Shown here: positions 16,561-24,760 of the stretch, piece after piece
Layout of the letters: the number at the start of each line of letters is the position of its first letter
How positions within the stretch are numbered: position 1 is the first letter of the stretch
DNA from: an uncultured Chloroflexota bacterium
GTDB taxonomy: Bacteria > Chloroflexota > Anaerolineae > UBA4142 > SHND01
DNA length: 35,046 nucleotides
Reading direction: 5' to 3'
Assembly (NCBI GenBank): GCA_937870825.1
Contig: CALMZO010000193.1
Location: 1 to 35,046, forward strand
Notes under the pieces: generated by a model
What the model was told of the DNA's origin: nothing
Databases searched by the model: none
Seen by the model: only the letters and a program-made list of their open reading frames with translations
Program-made: the position numbers and the translations under genes

Positions 16561-19500
16561 ATGAAAAGCATTGCCATGAAACGACTGATTCCCATTTTGG
16601 GATTACTTGTAATCGCGCTGTTCGTGTTGGCGTGCGCACCTGCACCCGCGCCAACTGCCGCGCCGTCAACACAAGCGCCGCCACCAACACAAGCACCCGC
16701 GCCAACCAACGCGCCCGCGCCGACGAGCGCGCCCGCGCCGACGAGCGCGCCCGCGCCAACCCAAGCATCGCAGCCAAGCGGCGCGGCAGTCGCGCCCGAA
16801 AAAGGCAAAGCGGTCAAAATGGTGCTGCTCCCGAAATTTTTAGGCATCGCAGTTTTTGACCAGGCGAACGAAGGCGCACAAGAAGCCGCAAAAGAATTGG
16901 GCAATCCCGAAGCATTGGTCTTTACGGGACCCACGCCCGAAAACAGCGCGGCAGGACAAATCGAAATCGTCACCAACCAGACGACGCAAGGTGTCAACGC
17001 GATCATGCTTTCGAACAACGCAGGCGACCAAATCGCGCCCGCGGCGAAAGCGGCGATGGACAAAAACATCAAAGTTGTGACGTGGGATTCACCGATTCCG
17101 AGCGCGGAAGGCGAAGCGTTCTTTATCGCCCAGGTGGATTTTGCCGAAACGGGCAAAGTGATGGCGGACATGGCGCTCAACATCATGGGCGCGGACGGCG
17201 GAGAGTTTGCCATCCTCTCAGCATCGCCCGACGCGGCAAACCAAAACGCGTGGATTGCGGCGATGAACGAAGCGTTGAAAGATGCCAAGTACGCGAAACT
17301 GAAATTGGTGGATACCGTGTACGGCAACGACCAATCCGAAGAGTCGTACAAGCAAGCGCTCGCGTTGGTGGACAAACATCCGAACTTGAAACTCATCATG
17401 GCTCCGACAACTGTCGGGATCGCGGCAGCCGCGAAAGCGATGACGGATGAAAAGTTGTGCGACAAAGTCAAAGTGAGCGGTCTCGGTCTTCCGAGTGAAA
17501 TGGCAGCGTACACGCGCAGCGGCTGCGCGCCGCAGTTCGCGCTGTGGTCCTTCAAAGACCTCGGCTATCTCACGTACTACGCGACCTACGCGTTGGCGAC
17601 CGGCGCGATTAAAGGCGTCGAAGGCGAAAAATTTGTCGCGGGGCGCATGGGCGAGTACGAAATTACCAAAGACCCGACGCGCGCAAAAGGTTTGCGCGTC
17701 AAGATGGGACCGTTCAGCGTCTATAACAAAGACAACATTGACAAAGAAGTCGGACCCGCGCCGACAACCTCCACAGGCGGCATTGTCAAAGCAGAAAAAG
17801 GCAAATCGTCCAAGATGGTGTTGCTGCCAAAATTTTTAGGCATCGCGGTGTTTGACCAGGCGAATGAAGGCGCGCAAGAAGCCGCAAAAGAACTGGGCAA
17901 TCCCGACGCGCTCACCTTTACCGGTCCGACTCCTGAAAATTCTGCCGCCGGGCAAATCGAAATCGTCACCAACCAGACAACGCAAGGCGTCAACGCGATC
18001 ATGCTTTCGAACAACGCAGGCGACCAAATCGCGCCTGCCGCCAAAGCCGCGCGCGAAAAAGGCATCACCATCGTCACGTGGGATTCACCGATTCCGAGCG
18101 CCGAAGGCGAACAAGTTTTTGTCGCGCAAGTGGATTTTGCCGAAACGGGCAAAGTGATGGCAGACATGGCGCTCAACATCATGGGCGCGGACGGCGGAGA
18201 GTTTGCCATCCTCTCGGCATCGCCCGACGCGGCAAACCAAAACGCGTGGATTGCGGCGATGAACGAAGCGTTGAAAGATGCCAAGTACGCGAAACTGAAA
18301 TTGGTGGATACCGTGTACGGCAACGACCAATCCGAAGAGTCGTACAAACAAGCGCTCGCGTTGGTGGACAAACATCCGAATCTGAAATTGATTATGGCGC
18401 CGACAACTGTCGGTATTGCCGCCGCCGCGAAAGCGATGCAAGACGAAAAATTGTGCGACAAGGTTAAAGTGAGCGGCTTGGGCTTGCCGAGCGAAATGGT
18501 TTCGTACGTCAAGAACGATTGCGCGCCGCAGTTCGCGCTGTGGTCCTTCAAAGACCTCGGCTATCTCACGTACTATCTCACGTACTTGATTTCGACGGGA
18601 CAGCTCGAAGCCAAAGAAGGCGCGCAGTTCAACGCGGGGCGCATGGGCGATTACACCATCACCAAAGACCCGACGCGCGCGAATGGTCTGCGCGTCAAGA
18701 TGGGTCCGTTCAGCGTCTATGACAAAAACAACATTGACAAAGAAGTGAGCGCCGCACCGAGTGGCAATGTGGTTGTCGCCGAAAAAGGCAAAACATTAAA
18801 ACTCGTACTCCTGCCGAAATTCTTGGGCATCGCGGTTTTTGACCAGGCAAACGCCGGTGCACACGAAGCGGAAAAAGAATTGGGCAACACGGAAACATTG
18901 GTGTTCACAGGACCCACACCCGAAAACAGCGCGGCAGGACAAATCGAAATCGTGACGAATCAAACAACGCAAGGCGTCAACGGCATCATGATTTCGAATA
19001 ACGCAGGCGACCAACTCGCTCCTGCCGCCAAAGCTGCGCGTGACAAGAAAATCACCATCGTCACGTGGGACTCGCCGATTCCCTCTGCCGAAGGCGAGCA
19101 AGTGTTTGTCGCACAAGTTGACTTTTCCGAAACAGGCAAGGTCATGGCGGACATGGCGCTCAACATCATCGGACCCGACGGCGGCGAATTTGCTGTGTTG
19201 TCCGCGTCGCCCGACGCGGCAAACCAAAACGCGTGGATTGCGGCAATGAACGAAGCGCTCAAAGACCCGAAATACGCGAAATTGAAACTCGTGGATACCG
19301 TGTATGGGAATGACCAATCGGAGGAATCGTACAAACAAGCACTCGCACTCGTGGACAAACATCCGAACTTGAAACTCATCATGGCTCCGACCACCGTCGG
19401 TATCGCTGCGGCGGCGAAAGCGATGACAGATGAAAAGTTGTGCGATAAAGTCAAAGTGAGCGGGTTGGGCTTGCCGAGCGAGATGGTCTCGTACACATTG

Positions 19501-19740
19501 AGTGGCTGCGCGCCGCAATTCGCGCTGTGGTCATTCAAAGACCTCGGCTATCTCACGTACTATTTGACGTATCTCATTGCGGGCGGGCAGCTCAAGGGCG
19601 TCGAAGGCGAACAATTCACCGCCGGACGCATGGGCAATTACACCATCACCAAAGACCCGACGCGCGCGGCAGGTTTGCGCGTGTTGATGGGACCGTTCAC
19701 GGTGTACGACAAGACGAACGTCGAAGCGGACGCGAAATAA
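16561..19740 (+). CDS. rhaS: Rhamnose-binding lipoprotein with three tandem periplasmic-binding domains
   Basis: This 1059-residue protein starts at ATG 16561, 6 nt after a strong GGAGGAGGAG site. It has one lipoprotein signal (lipobox VLAC, Cys25) and a Pro/Ala/Thr linker to about residue 75. Three full sugar-binding domains of the RbsB/RhaS (Peripla_BP_4) type follow, about 320-330 residues each, joined by short linkers [10 protein letters not shown] and SAAPSG. Each copy keeps [26 protein letters not shown] and [16 protein letters not shown], so each looks able to bind ligand. A usual RhaS has one domain and about 330-360 residues. The frame is open throughout with no internal signal peptide. 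Position after rhaTPQ supports rhamnose as ligand. An assembly artefact is unlikely, because the copies differ at many sites. Confidence 0.93.
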   Translation: MKSIAMKRLIPILGLLVIALFVLACAPAPAPTAAPSTQAPPPTQAPAPTNAPAPTSAPAPTSAPAPTQASQPSGAAVAPEKGKAVKMVLLPKFLGIAVFDQANEGAQEAAKELGNPEALVFTGPTPENSAAGQIEIVTNQTTQGVNAIMLSNNAGDQIAPAAKAAMDKNIKVVTWDSPIPSAEGEAFFIAQVDFAETGKVMADMALNIMGADGGEFAILSASPDAANQNAWIAAMNEALKDAKYAKLKLVDTVYGNDQSEESYKQALALVDKHPNLKLIMAPTTVGIAAAAKAMTDEKLCDKVKVSGLGLPSEMAAYTRSGCAPQFALWSFKDLGYLTYYATYALATGAIKGVEGEKFVAGRMGEYEITKDPTRAKGLRVKMGPFSVYNKDNIDKEVGPAPTTSTGGIVKAEKGKSSKMVLLPKFLGIAVFDQANEGAQEAAKELGNPDALTFTGPTPENSAAGQIEIVTNQTTQGVNAIMLSNNAGDQIAPAAKAAREKGITIVTWDSPIPSAEGEQVFVAQVDFAETGKVMADMALNIMGADGGEFAILSASPDAANQNAWIAAMNEALKDAKYAKLKLVDTVYGNDQSEESYKQALALVDKHPNLKLIMAPTTVGIAAAAKAMQDEKLCDKVKVSGLGLPSEMVSYVKNDCAPQFALWSFKDLGYLTYYLTYLISTGQLEAKEGAQFNAGRMGDYTITKDPTRANGLRVKMGPFSVYDKNNIDKEVSAAPSGNVVVAEKGKTLKLVLLPKFLGIAVFDQANAGAHEAEKELGNTETLVFTGPTPENSAAGQIEIVTNQTTQGVNGIMISNNAGDQLAPAAKAARDKKITIVTWDSPIPSAEGEQVFVAQVDFSETGKVMADMALNIIGPDGGEFAVLSASPDAANQNAWIAAMNEALKDPKYAKLKLVDTVYGNDQSEESYKQALALVDKHPNLKLIMAPTTVGIAAAAKAMTDEKLCDKVKVSGLGLPSEMVSYTLSGCAPQFALWSFKDLGYLTYYLTYLIAGGQLKGVEGEQFTAGRMGNYTITKDPTRAAGLRVLMGPFTVYDKTNVEADAK
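16798..17793 (+). repeat. RhaS binding-domain copy 1
   Basis: This is the first of three in-frame direct repeats, running from EKGKAVKM to the linker before copy 2 (332 codons). It shares a 131-nt identical block with copy 2 (17221-17351 and 18217-18347). Distinct residues include the AMDKNIKVV and GEAFFIAQ stretches, not found in the other copies. Confidence 0.92.
17794..18780 (+). repeat. RhaS binding-domain copy 2
   Basis: This is the second direct repeat (329 codons), starting EKGKSSKM. The central part is nearly identical in DNA to copy 1 (about 3 differences in 245 nt). GEQVFVAQ and the MVSY stretch instead match copy 3, so the copy is a mosaic. Confidence 0.92.
18781..19737 (+). repeat. 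RhaS binding-domain copy 3
   Basis: This is the third direct repeat (319 codons to the stop), starting EKGKTLKL. It is the most diverged in DNA, mostly at synonymous sites. Around 19351-19391 it is closer to copy 1 than copy 2 is. It ends in [13 protein letters not shown]. Confidence 0.92.
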
Positions 19741-19744
19741 AATC

Positions 19745-19789
19745 GTAGGGGCGATTCAGGCGATGCAGTTCATCGCCAATCGCCCCTAC
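19745..19789 (+). repeat. GTAGGGGCGATT stem-loop repeat after rhaS
   Basis: Arms 19745-19756 and 19778-19789 pair perfectly (12 bp). An inner 7-bp stem (19759-19765 with 19771-19777) extends the hairpin to near-full pairing. There is no following U-run. GTAGGGGC-type text recurs at 22411 and 22038, so this is a dispersed spacer repeat that may also protect the rhaS messenger end. Confidence 0.7.
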
Positions 19790-19961
19790 AATACACGCGC
19801 GTTCTTCTCCTCCGCACGTCATCACGCGGTGATAAAATCGTGTGGTGACGTGCTTGTAAATTTCACTGCTTTAAATCGTTTCGAACCGTGTGAGAAATCT
19901 TTTGGCGGCGAGTACGAGATTTCTCGCAACGGCGGTTCGAAATGACACACGAAAGAATCCA

Positions 19962-21020
19962 ATGGCGGATTCCATCCTCTCCCTCTCGCGCGATTTCTTT
20001 AACGAAATCGTTTTGCCTCTCCTCGAACGCGAATTCCCGAACGAGACCGCGCAGACCGCGTTCGGCATGTTCGGTTACGGCTCCGAAGTGTTGGGCATGG
20101 ACGATGAATTTTCGCGTGACCATCACTGGGGCATCCGCATCAACGCGCTGATGCCGAACACGCTGTACGAAACACGCGCGCAAGAAATCGCTTCACGCAT
20201 CGGCGCGCAGATTCCACATACGTGGCGCGGACATTCACTTCAAGAAGGGTATTCGCAAACGGGCGGATTGGAAATCGCTTCGCTGGAAGGACATTTGCTG
20301 CGAACGATTGGGATGGCGCACGCGCCGCGAAATGAAATCGAATGGCTGCACATTCCCGAAGAAGACATCACACACGTCATCGCGGGCGAGGTGTGGCATG
20401 ATGAGTCAAAACGCTTTACCGAAATTCGCAACACCTTGCGCGCGTATTATCCCGAACCGGTGCGTTTGCGCCGCATCGCGCATTGGTGTCGTTATTATTC
20501 GGGCATGGGCGCGTACGCGTTGAAACGCGCGATACTGCGCGGGAACGATTATTACGCCAACATCACTTTTACGCGCGCACTGCGGCTCGGCGTACAGCTC
20601 GCGTTTCTTTTGGACAGACAATATTTTCCGTACGACAAATGGACGTTTGCGTATTTTCAAAAACTGCCGCGCATGTCTGCGCGTTTGGAAAACTTTGTGA
20701 CGGAAGCGGTGAAACTCGAAACATCGTGGGAACGCAAATTGGAATTGTTGAATGAAATGAGCGATGTGCTTGACGCGACGATGGTTCAAGACGGCATCCT
20801 CGCGCCACATCCAAAATTTCGCGGCTCGGAATCATCGGGCTATCGTTTGATGGAACACGCGTACGCGGAAATTCTAAAAAAACTGCCGCGCGACTTGCAG
20901 ACCACCGTACCCATTTGGGACCAAATTTATTTCGAGGGCTGGCACAGTGGCTACGTGACGGGGTTGGATGTGAAAACGTGGGATGGGTTGTTGAATTTGA
21001 CACCGACGAACGACGAATGA
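19962..21020 (+). CDS. DUF4037 domain protein (nucleotidyltransferase-like)
   Basis: This 352-residue protein starts at ATG 19962. The motif GYGSEVLGMDDEFSRDHHWG around residues 33-52 fits a nucleotidyltransferase-fold active site (Gly-Ser followed by spaced acids), as in DUF4037. The central and C-terminal parts are mostly helical with many aromatic residues. The substrate is unknown. It lies in the rhamnose cluster on the same strand, 222 nt after rhaS and 41 nt before the URO-D-like gene, so it is probably co-transcribed. Its last residues (TPTNDE) and stop codon come from the spacer repeat that begins at about 21005. A role in rhamnose use is not established. Confidence 0.75.
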   Translation: MADSILSLSRDFFNEIVLPLLEREFPNETAQTAFGMFGYGSEVLGMDDEFSRDHHWGIRINALMPNTLYETRAQEIASRIGAQIPHTWRGHSLQEGYSQTGGLEIASLEGHLLRTIGMAHAPRNEIEWLHIPEEDITHVIAGEVWHDESKRFTEIRNTLRAYYPEPVRLRRIAHWCRYYSGMGAYALKRAILRGNDYYANITFTRALRLGVQLAFLLDRQYFPYDKWTFAYFQKLPRMSARLENFVTEAVKLETSWERKLELLNEMSDVLDATMVQDGILAPHPKFRGSESSGYRLMEHAYAEILKKLPRDLQTTVPIWDQIYFEGWHSGYVTGLDVKTWDGLLNLTPTNDE

Positions 21021-21059
21021 CGAACGACCAATTCTGGCCACTGACTACTGGGTACTGGT
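21005..21059 (+). repeat. GACGAAY and CTACTGG spacer repeat at the DUF4037 / URO-D junction
   Basis: GACGAACGACGAATGACGAACGAC at the end of the DUF4037 gene provides its stop codon (21018-21020), then changes into ACTGACTACTGGGTACTGG text up to the next ATG at 21061. No Shine-Dalgarno sequence is seen. Confidence 0.75.
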
Positions 21060-21060
21060 T

Positions 21061-22041
21061 ATGAACTCCAAGCAACGCGTCCTCGCAACTCTAAATCACC
21101 AACCGACCGACCGCACCCCGATTGATTGTTGGTTGTATCAAAAACAGTTCGTCCAAAATCTTGAACGCGAGTGGGGGACGCGCGAAAAATTTTGGGATGC
21201 ATTTGGGATTGATATTGTGGTTGGTTATGTGCCGTATCCGAATCAACTCGGTTACAAACCTGAAATTTATGAATTGCAGAATGTCGAATTGAAAAATCCG
21301 CGCGATGATTTTTGGTTGACGTACGAAAACTGGACCGAAGATTTTGCGGGATTGAACATTCGTAAAGCATTGGAATATGGTAACTCGCGCGCGGTTCTCG
21401 CGCATACGTGGGGCATTGTCGAAGGCACGAGCACGTTTTTGGGAATTGAAAATTGTTGGATGTATCTCGGCATGGAACCCGAGTTGATGAAAAATTGGTT
21501 TGACCGCTATGCCGATTGGTTGTGCGTGTTATATGATGCGTTGATTGACGCGGGTGTAGATTTTCTCACGCTGTCGGATGATTGGGGCAGCAACAAACGC
21601 ATGTTGTTTGCGCCTGCGATGTGGCGCGAGATGATTAAACCGTATGCAATGCGCGTGGTGCGGCACGCGACATCGCGCGGCGTTCCCGTGAATTTGCACA
21701 GCGACGGACACATTCTCGACATTATGGACGACGTAATCGAGATAGGGTACGCGGCGTGGCATCCCGTTCAAGAAAGCGCGGGGATGGACCCGAAATTCAT
21801 CAAAGAAAAATACGGAGACAAAATTACGCTTTACGGTTCGCTTGATGTGATTGACGGTTTGCTCGCGTACGACGGCGACGCGTTGAACGATTACATTACT
21901 CGGCATTTTGAAATTTACGCGCCGGGCGGCGGCTTTATTTTCAACACAGGGCATTTCGTGCAGCCCGACATTCCGCCCGCGCGTTTGGTGAACGCATATG
22001 CGCGCGTGTTGGAATTGGCGAAACAGTACGGAACGTTGTAG
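21061..22041 (+). CDS. Uroporphyrinogen decarboxylase (URO-D) family protein
   Basis: This 326-residue TIM-barrel protein of the URO-D superfamily starts MNSKQRVLATLNHQPTDRTP, the usual opening of the family's MtaA/CmuA-like branch. Other family text includes FLTLSDDWGSNKRMLFAP, VNLHSDGHILDIMDDVIEIG and NTGHFVQPDIPP near the end. True HemE is unlikely: the context is not tetrapyrrole synthesis. Relatives include corrinoid methyltransferases and many uncharacterised members near sugar genes. The HSDGH stretch could be a metal or substrate site. It sits between DUF4037 and rhaM, so it is probably co-expressed with rhamnose genes. The reaction is not known. Confidence 0.8.
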   Translation: MNSKQRVLATLNHQPTDRTPIDCWLYQKQFVQNLEREWGTREKFWDAFGIDIVVGYVPYPNQLGYKPEIYELQNVELKNPRDDFWLTYENWTEDFAGLNIRKALEYGNSRAVLAHTWGIVEGTSTFLGIENCWMYLGMEPELMKNWFDRYADWLCVLYDALIDAGVDFLTLSDDWGSNKRMLFAPAMWREMIKPYAMRVVRHATSRGVPVNLHSDGHILDIMDDVIEIGYAAWHPVQESAGMDPKFIKEKYGDKITLYGSLDVIDGLLAYDGDALNDYITRHFEIYAPGGGFIFNTGHFVQPDIPPARLVNAYARVLELAKQYGTL

Positions 22042-22077
22042 GGGCGAACCAATGTCTTTGCCCCTTTCGGAGGCACA

Positions 22078-22401
22078 ATGAAACGCGTAGGATTCCTATT
22101 AAAAGTAAAACCTGACAAAATTGAGGAATACAAAAAACATCACGAAAACGTTTGGCAAGAAATGTTGGACGCGCTGCGGCGAACGGGCTGGCACAATTAT
22201 TCGCTGTTTCTGCGCGACGACGGATTGTTGTTTGGCTATTTTGAGGCAGAGGAGAGTTTTCAAAAATCGTTAGAGGGCATGTCGCGCCAAGAGGTGAACA
22301 AACGTTGGCAGGATTTCATGGCGCCATATTTTGAGAATCTGGGCGGCGCGCACGCGGACCGGAATATGCAAGAGTTGGTCGAGGTGTTCCATTTGGATTG
22401 A
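22078..22401 (+). CDS. rhaM: L-rhamnose mutarotase
   Basis: This 107-residue protein is the full family length. It starts with RVGFLLKVKPDKIEEYKKHH and ends WQDFMAPYFENLG...LVEVFHLD, the RhaM/RhaU pattern. The enzyme interconverts alpha and beta L-rhamnose so that the transporter and isomerase get the right anomer. A strong GGAGG (22069-22073) precedes the ATG at 22078. It is followed by a repeat-rich spacer and rhaB. Confidence 0.93.
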   Translation: MKRVGFLLKVKPDKIEEYKKHHENVWQEMLDALRRTGWHNYSLFLRDDGLLFGYFEAEESFQKSLEGMSRQEVNKRWQDFMAPYFENLGGAHADRNMQELVEVFHLD

Positions 22402-22410
22402 TTGTCGTTT

Positions 22411-22557
22411 GTAGGGGCAATGCCTTGTGCTTGCCCTGTTTGTCGTTTGTTGGGGCAACGCCTTGTGCTTGCCCTGTTGGGGCAACGCCTTGTGCTTGCC
22501 CTGTTTGGGCGACCTGCTTGCCCTGTTTCGGCGACCACAAGGGTGCGCCCCTACCAT
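22411..22557 (+). repeat. Tandem GGGGCAACGCC...TTGCCCTG repeats between rhaM and rhaB
   Basis: A 25-nt unit occurs at 22414-22438, 22452-22476 and 22479-22503, with a degenerate copy at 22507-22525. Each unit can fold on itself because GGGCAA pairs with TTGCCC. The array is bounded by GTAGGGGCA and its rough complement TGCGCCCCTAC (to about 22554). It fills the spacer and is open in the rhaB frame, which leads to false upstream starts. Confidence 0.8.
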
Positions 22558-22562
22558 TTCCC

Positions 22563-24086
22563 ATGGCAACCGCAAATTTCATCGCCTTTGATTTGGGCGC
22601 CGAGAGCGGACGCGCGATGTTGGCGTCGTTCGACGGCGAACGCATCACGCTGGACGAAGCGCAGCGTTTTGCGAATGTGCCGGTGCGCGTGTTAAACAGT
22701 TTGCATTGGGACGCGCTGCGGTTGTTTGACGACATCAAAACGGGTCTGCAAAAAATCGCGCGCACACATCGCAACATTGCCGCACTTGGTGTGGATACAT
22801 GGGGCGTGGATTTTGCGCTACTCGGACGCGACGATGCGTTGTTGGGCAATCCGTTTCATTACCGCGATGCGCGCACGCAAGGGATGATGGCGCGGGTGTT
22901 TGAAACCGTGCCGCGCGAATTTGTATTTGAACAAACGGGCGTGCAATTCATGGAAATCAATTCGCTCTACCAGTTGTACGCGATGAAGTTGCAAAACGCG
23001 CCCGCGTTGGAACACGCGCACACCTTTTTAATGATGCCCGATTTGTTCAATTTTTGGTTGACAGGCGTCAAAGCATGCGAGTTCACCAATGCGACGACGA
23101 CGCAATGTTTTGACCCGCGCATGAAAAATTGGGCGTACCCGCTATTGCAAGCGTTGGAGATTCCAACGGAAATTTTTCCTCGAATCATTTCACCGGGAAC
23201 AGTTCTGGGAAAATTGCACAAAAATCTTGCCGATGAAATCGGAATTCAAAATGTGCTGGTGATTGCGCCCGCGTGTCACGATACGGGTTCGGCTGTCGCG
23301 GGCGCGCCATTGGAAAATGAAAATGTCGCGTGGCTCAGTTCGGGGACGTGGAGTATCCTGGGCGCGAATGTTGCGAATCCCATCATCAACGCGGCGAGTT
23401 GGAAGTACAATTTTACAAACGAGGGCGGCGTCAACAACACATTTCGTCTTGGCAAAAATGTGATGGGGCTTTGGATTCTGCAAGAATGCCGCCGCGAATG
23501 GTCGCGTGCTTACGCCGCGCCTGCAACAGAGGGACGTAATCACGCGACAAAACAAAATGCAGAACTTTCGTACGCGGAGGTGGTGAGTGAAGCAGAACGC
23601 GCGCCCGCGCGGCGTTCGTTGATTGACCCCGACGCGGATTTGTTTTTGCGCCCCGGCGACATGCCTGCGCGCATCGCGGAATTTTGCGCGCGCACGCATC
23701 AAACCATTCCACAAACGCGCGGCGAAATCACGCGCTGTGTGTTGGAAAGTCTGGCGTTGAAATATCGTTTTCAATTGGAACGTTTACAAGACCTGTTGGG
23801 AAAAAAATTGGAGCAGATTCACATGTTTGGCGGCGGGATTCAAAATCAATTGTTGTGTCAATTTACCGCGAATGCGACGAATACCTTCGTCACCGCCGGA
23901 CCGATTGAGGCGACGGCGTTGGGAAATGTGGTCATGCAAATGTTGGCGCTGCGATACATTGATTCCTTGAGACAAGGACGCGAAATTATCAAGCAATCGT
24001 TTGAAACGAAAACGTACGCGCCGCGCGAAACGGACGCGTGGGATGACGCGTATGGACGATTTAAAAAAATTATTGACCTCCCATAA
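22563..24086 (+). CDS. rhaB: Rhamnulokinase
   Basis: This 507-residue FGGY-family sugar kinase starts at ATG 22563. FIAFDLGAESGRAML is the first phosphate-binding motif, GVDTWGVDFALL carries the catalytic-region Asp, and SSGTWSILG and GGGIQNQLL mark the second ATP-binding lobe. ATG 22563 is chosen because the upstream frame is only spacer repeat. It phosphorylates L-rhamnulose at O1, giving the substrate for RhaEW. A short extra loop (AAPATEGRNHATKQN, around residue 320) is unusual, otherwise the length is normal. It is the last gene of the cluster and ends at a terminator. Confidence 0.94.
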   Translation: MATANFIAFDLGAESGRAMLASFDGERITLDEAQRFANVPVRVLNSLHWDALRLFDDIKTGLQKIARTHRNIAALGVDTWGVDFALLGRDDALLGNPFHYRDARTQGMMARVFETVPREFVFEQTGVQFMEINSLYQLYAMKLQNAPALEHAHTFLMMPDLFNFWLTGVKACEFTNATTTQCFDPRMKNWAYPLLQALEIPTEIFPRIISPGTVLGKLHKNLADEIGIQNVLVIAPACHDTGSAVAGAPLENENVAWLSSGTWSILGANVANPIINAASWKYNFTNEGGVNNTFRLGKNVMGLWILQECRREWSRAYAAPATEGRNHATKQNAELSYAEVVSEAERAPARRSLIDPDADLFLRPGDMPARIAEFCARTHQTIPQTRGEITRCVLESLALKYRFQLERLQDLLGKKLEQIHMFGGGIQNQLLCQFTANATNTFVTAGPIEATALGNVVMQMLALRYIDSLRQGREIIKQSFETKTYAPRETDAWDDAYGRFKKIIDLP

Positions 24087-24087
24087 A

Positions 24088-24115
24088 AAAAATCGGCGCA
24101 CTCTGCCGATTTTTC
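24088..24115. terminator. Bidirectional terminator after rhaB
   Basis: Arms 24088-24097 and 24105-24114 form a 10-bp stem (AAAAATCGGC with GCCGATTTTT). A-rich and T-rich flanks on each side allow termination of rhaB and of the convergent minus-strand gene ending at 24118. Confidence 0.9.
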
Positions 24116-24117
24116 AT

Positions 24118-24741
24118 TTATTTCAATTTCCCGCCGCTCGCCACCCACAACGCTTGTCCCACCTCTTGCGCGTTCCATTCTTCTTTACAGCGTTTCGATA
24201 ATTCGCGCGCTTTTTCGCGCAGCGCGTCCGCGTATTTCCAATAGTACGACGCGGTGAACGCGACTTTTCCCAAATCTTGAACTTGTTTCGCAATCCATTC
24301 GTCGAAAAACGGATACAAGTCGGGACGATACGCGGCGAGCGCGGCGGACGCGGTGGCAGGACCTACGCCGTCCAATTCGCAAAAAATTTGAATCGGTTTT
24401 TTGTACTCTTTGGATTTTGTCTCGACATCGCTTGCAAGTTCGCGCGCGGCGGCGAACGCGTCTTGCGCGATTTTTTTTATGAGCGTGGCGTCCGTGTTGG
24501 CGATGCGAACGCGATTGTATTCGCGCCAATCGCCGCGTTTCATTTTCCAACGCAAGATTTCCAAAAATTCATCCTTTGTCACATACGCGGGCTTGCGCGT
24601 CGCCAACAGTCGCGGCAATTCCTTGCGATACCACGCGTCAATTTCGGGGAGTTGATTGACCTGATGCGCGAGCAGCAATGCTTCGTATTGATTCAATTTC
24701 TCGCGCCATGTTTCGCATTTTTTGGTATTCCAGAGTAGCAT
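24118..24741 (-). CDS. Unrecognised protein with helix-hairpin-helix-like motif
   Basis: The 207 residues are read from ATG 24741, which has GAGGAA just upstream. The open frame continues further upstream but would overlap the end of the neighbouring DUF1028 gene. The protein is largely helical and charged. The segment CELDGVGPATASAALAAYRP followed by PFFDEW resembles the helix-hairpin-helix of DNA glycosylase-like proteins, but no catalytic pattern is clear. It could be a nucleic-acid-binding protein. It is third in a minus-strand row with DUF1028 and MuiA-like genes, 19 nt after the DUF1028 stop. Confidence 0.65.
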   Translation of the reverse strand: MLLWNTKKCETWREKLNQYEALLLAHQVNQLPEIDAWYRKELPRLLATRKPAYVTKDEFLEILRWKMKRGDWREYNRVRIANTDATLIKKIAQDAFAAARELASDVETKSKEYKKPIQIFCELDGVGPATASAALAAYRPDLYPFFDEWIAKQVQDLGKVAFTASYYWKYADALREKARELSKRCKEEWNAQEVGQALWVASGGKLK

Positions 24742-24760
24742 AAAGTTCCTCGCAGAAAAT

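Noticed and set aside
17721..18551. Minus-strand open frames opposite rhaS (also 16509-17555 and 18960-19538)
   Set aside because: They repeat three times because rhaS does; their composition is that of antisense shadows.
22411..22557. CRISPR-like array
   Set aside because: Units are nearly adjacent, with no unique spacers of constant length, and each unit is an internal palindrome.
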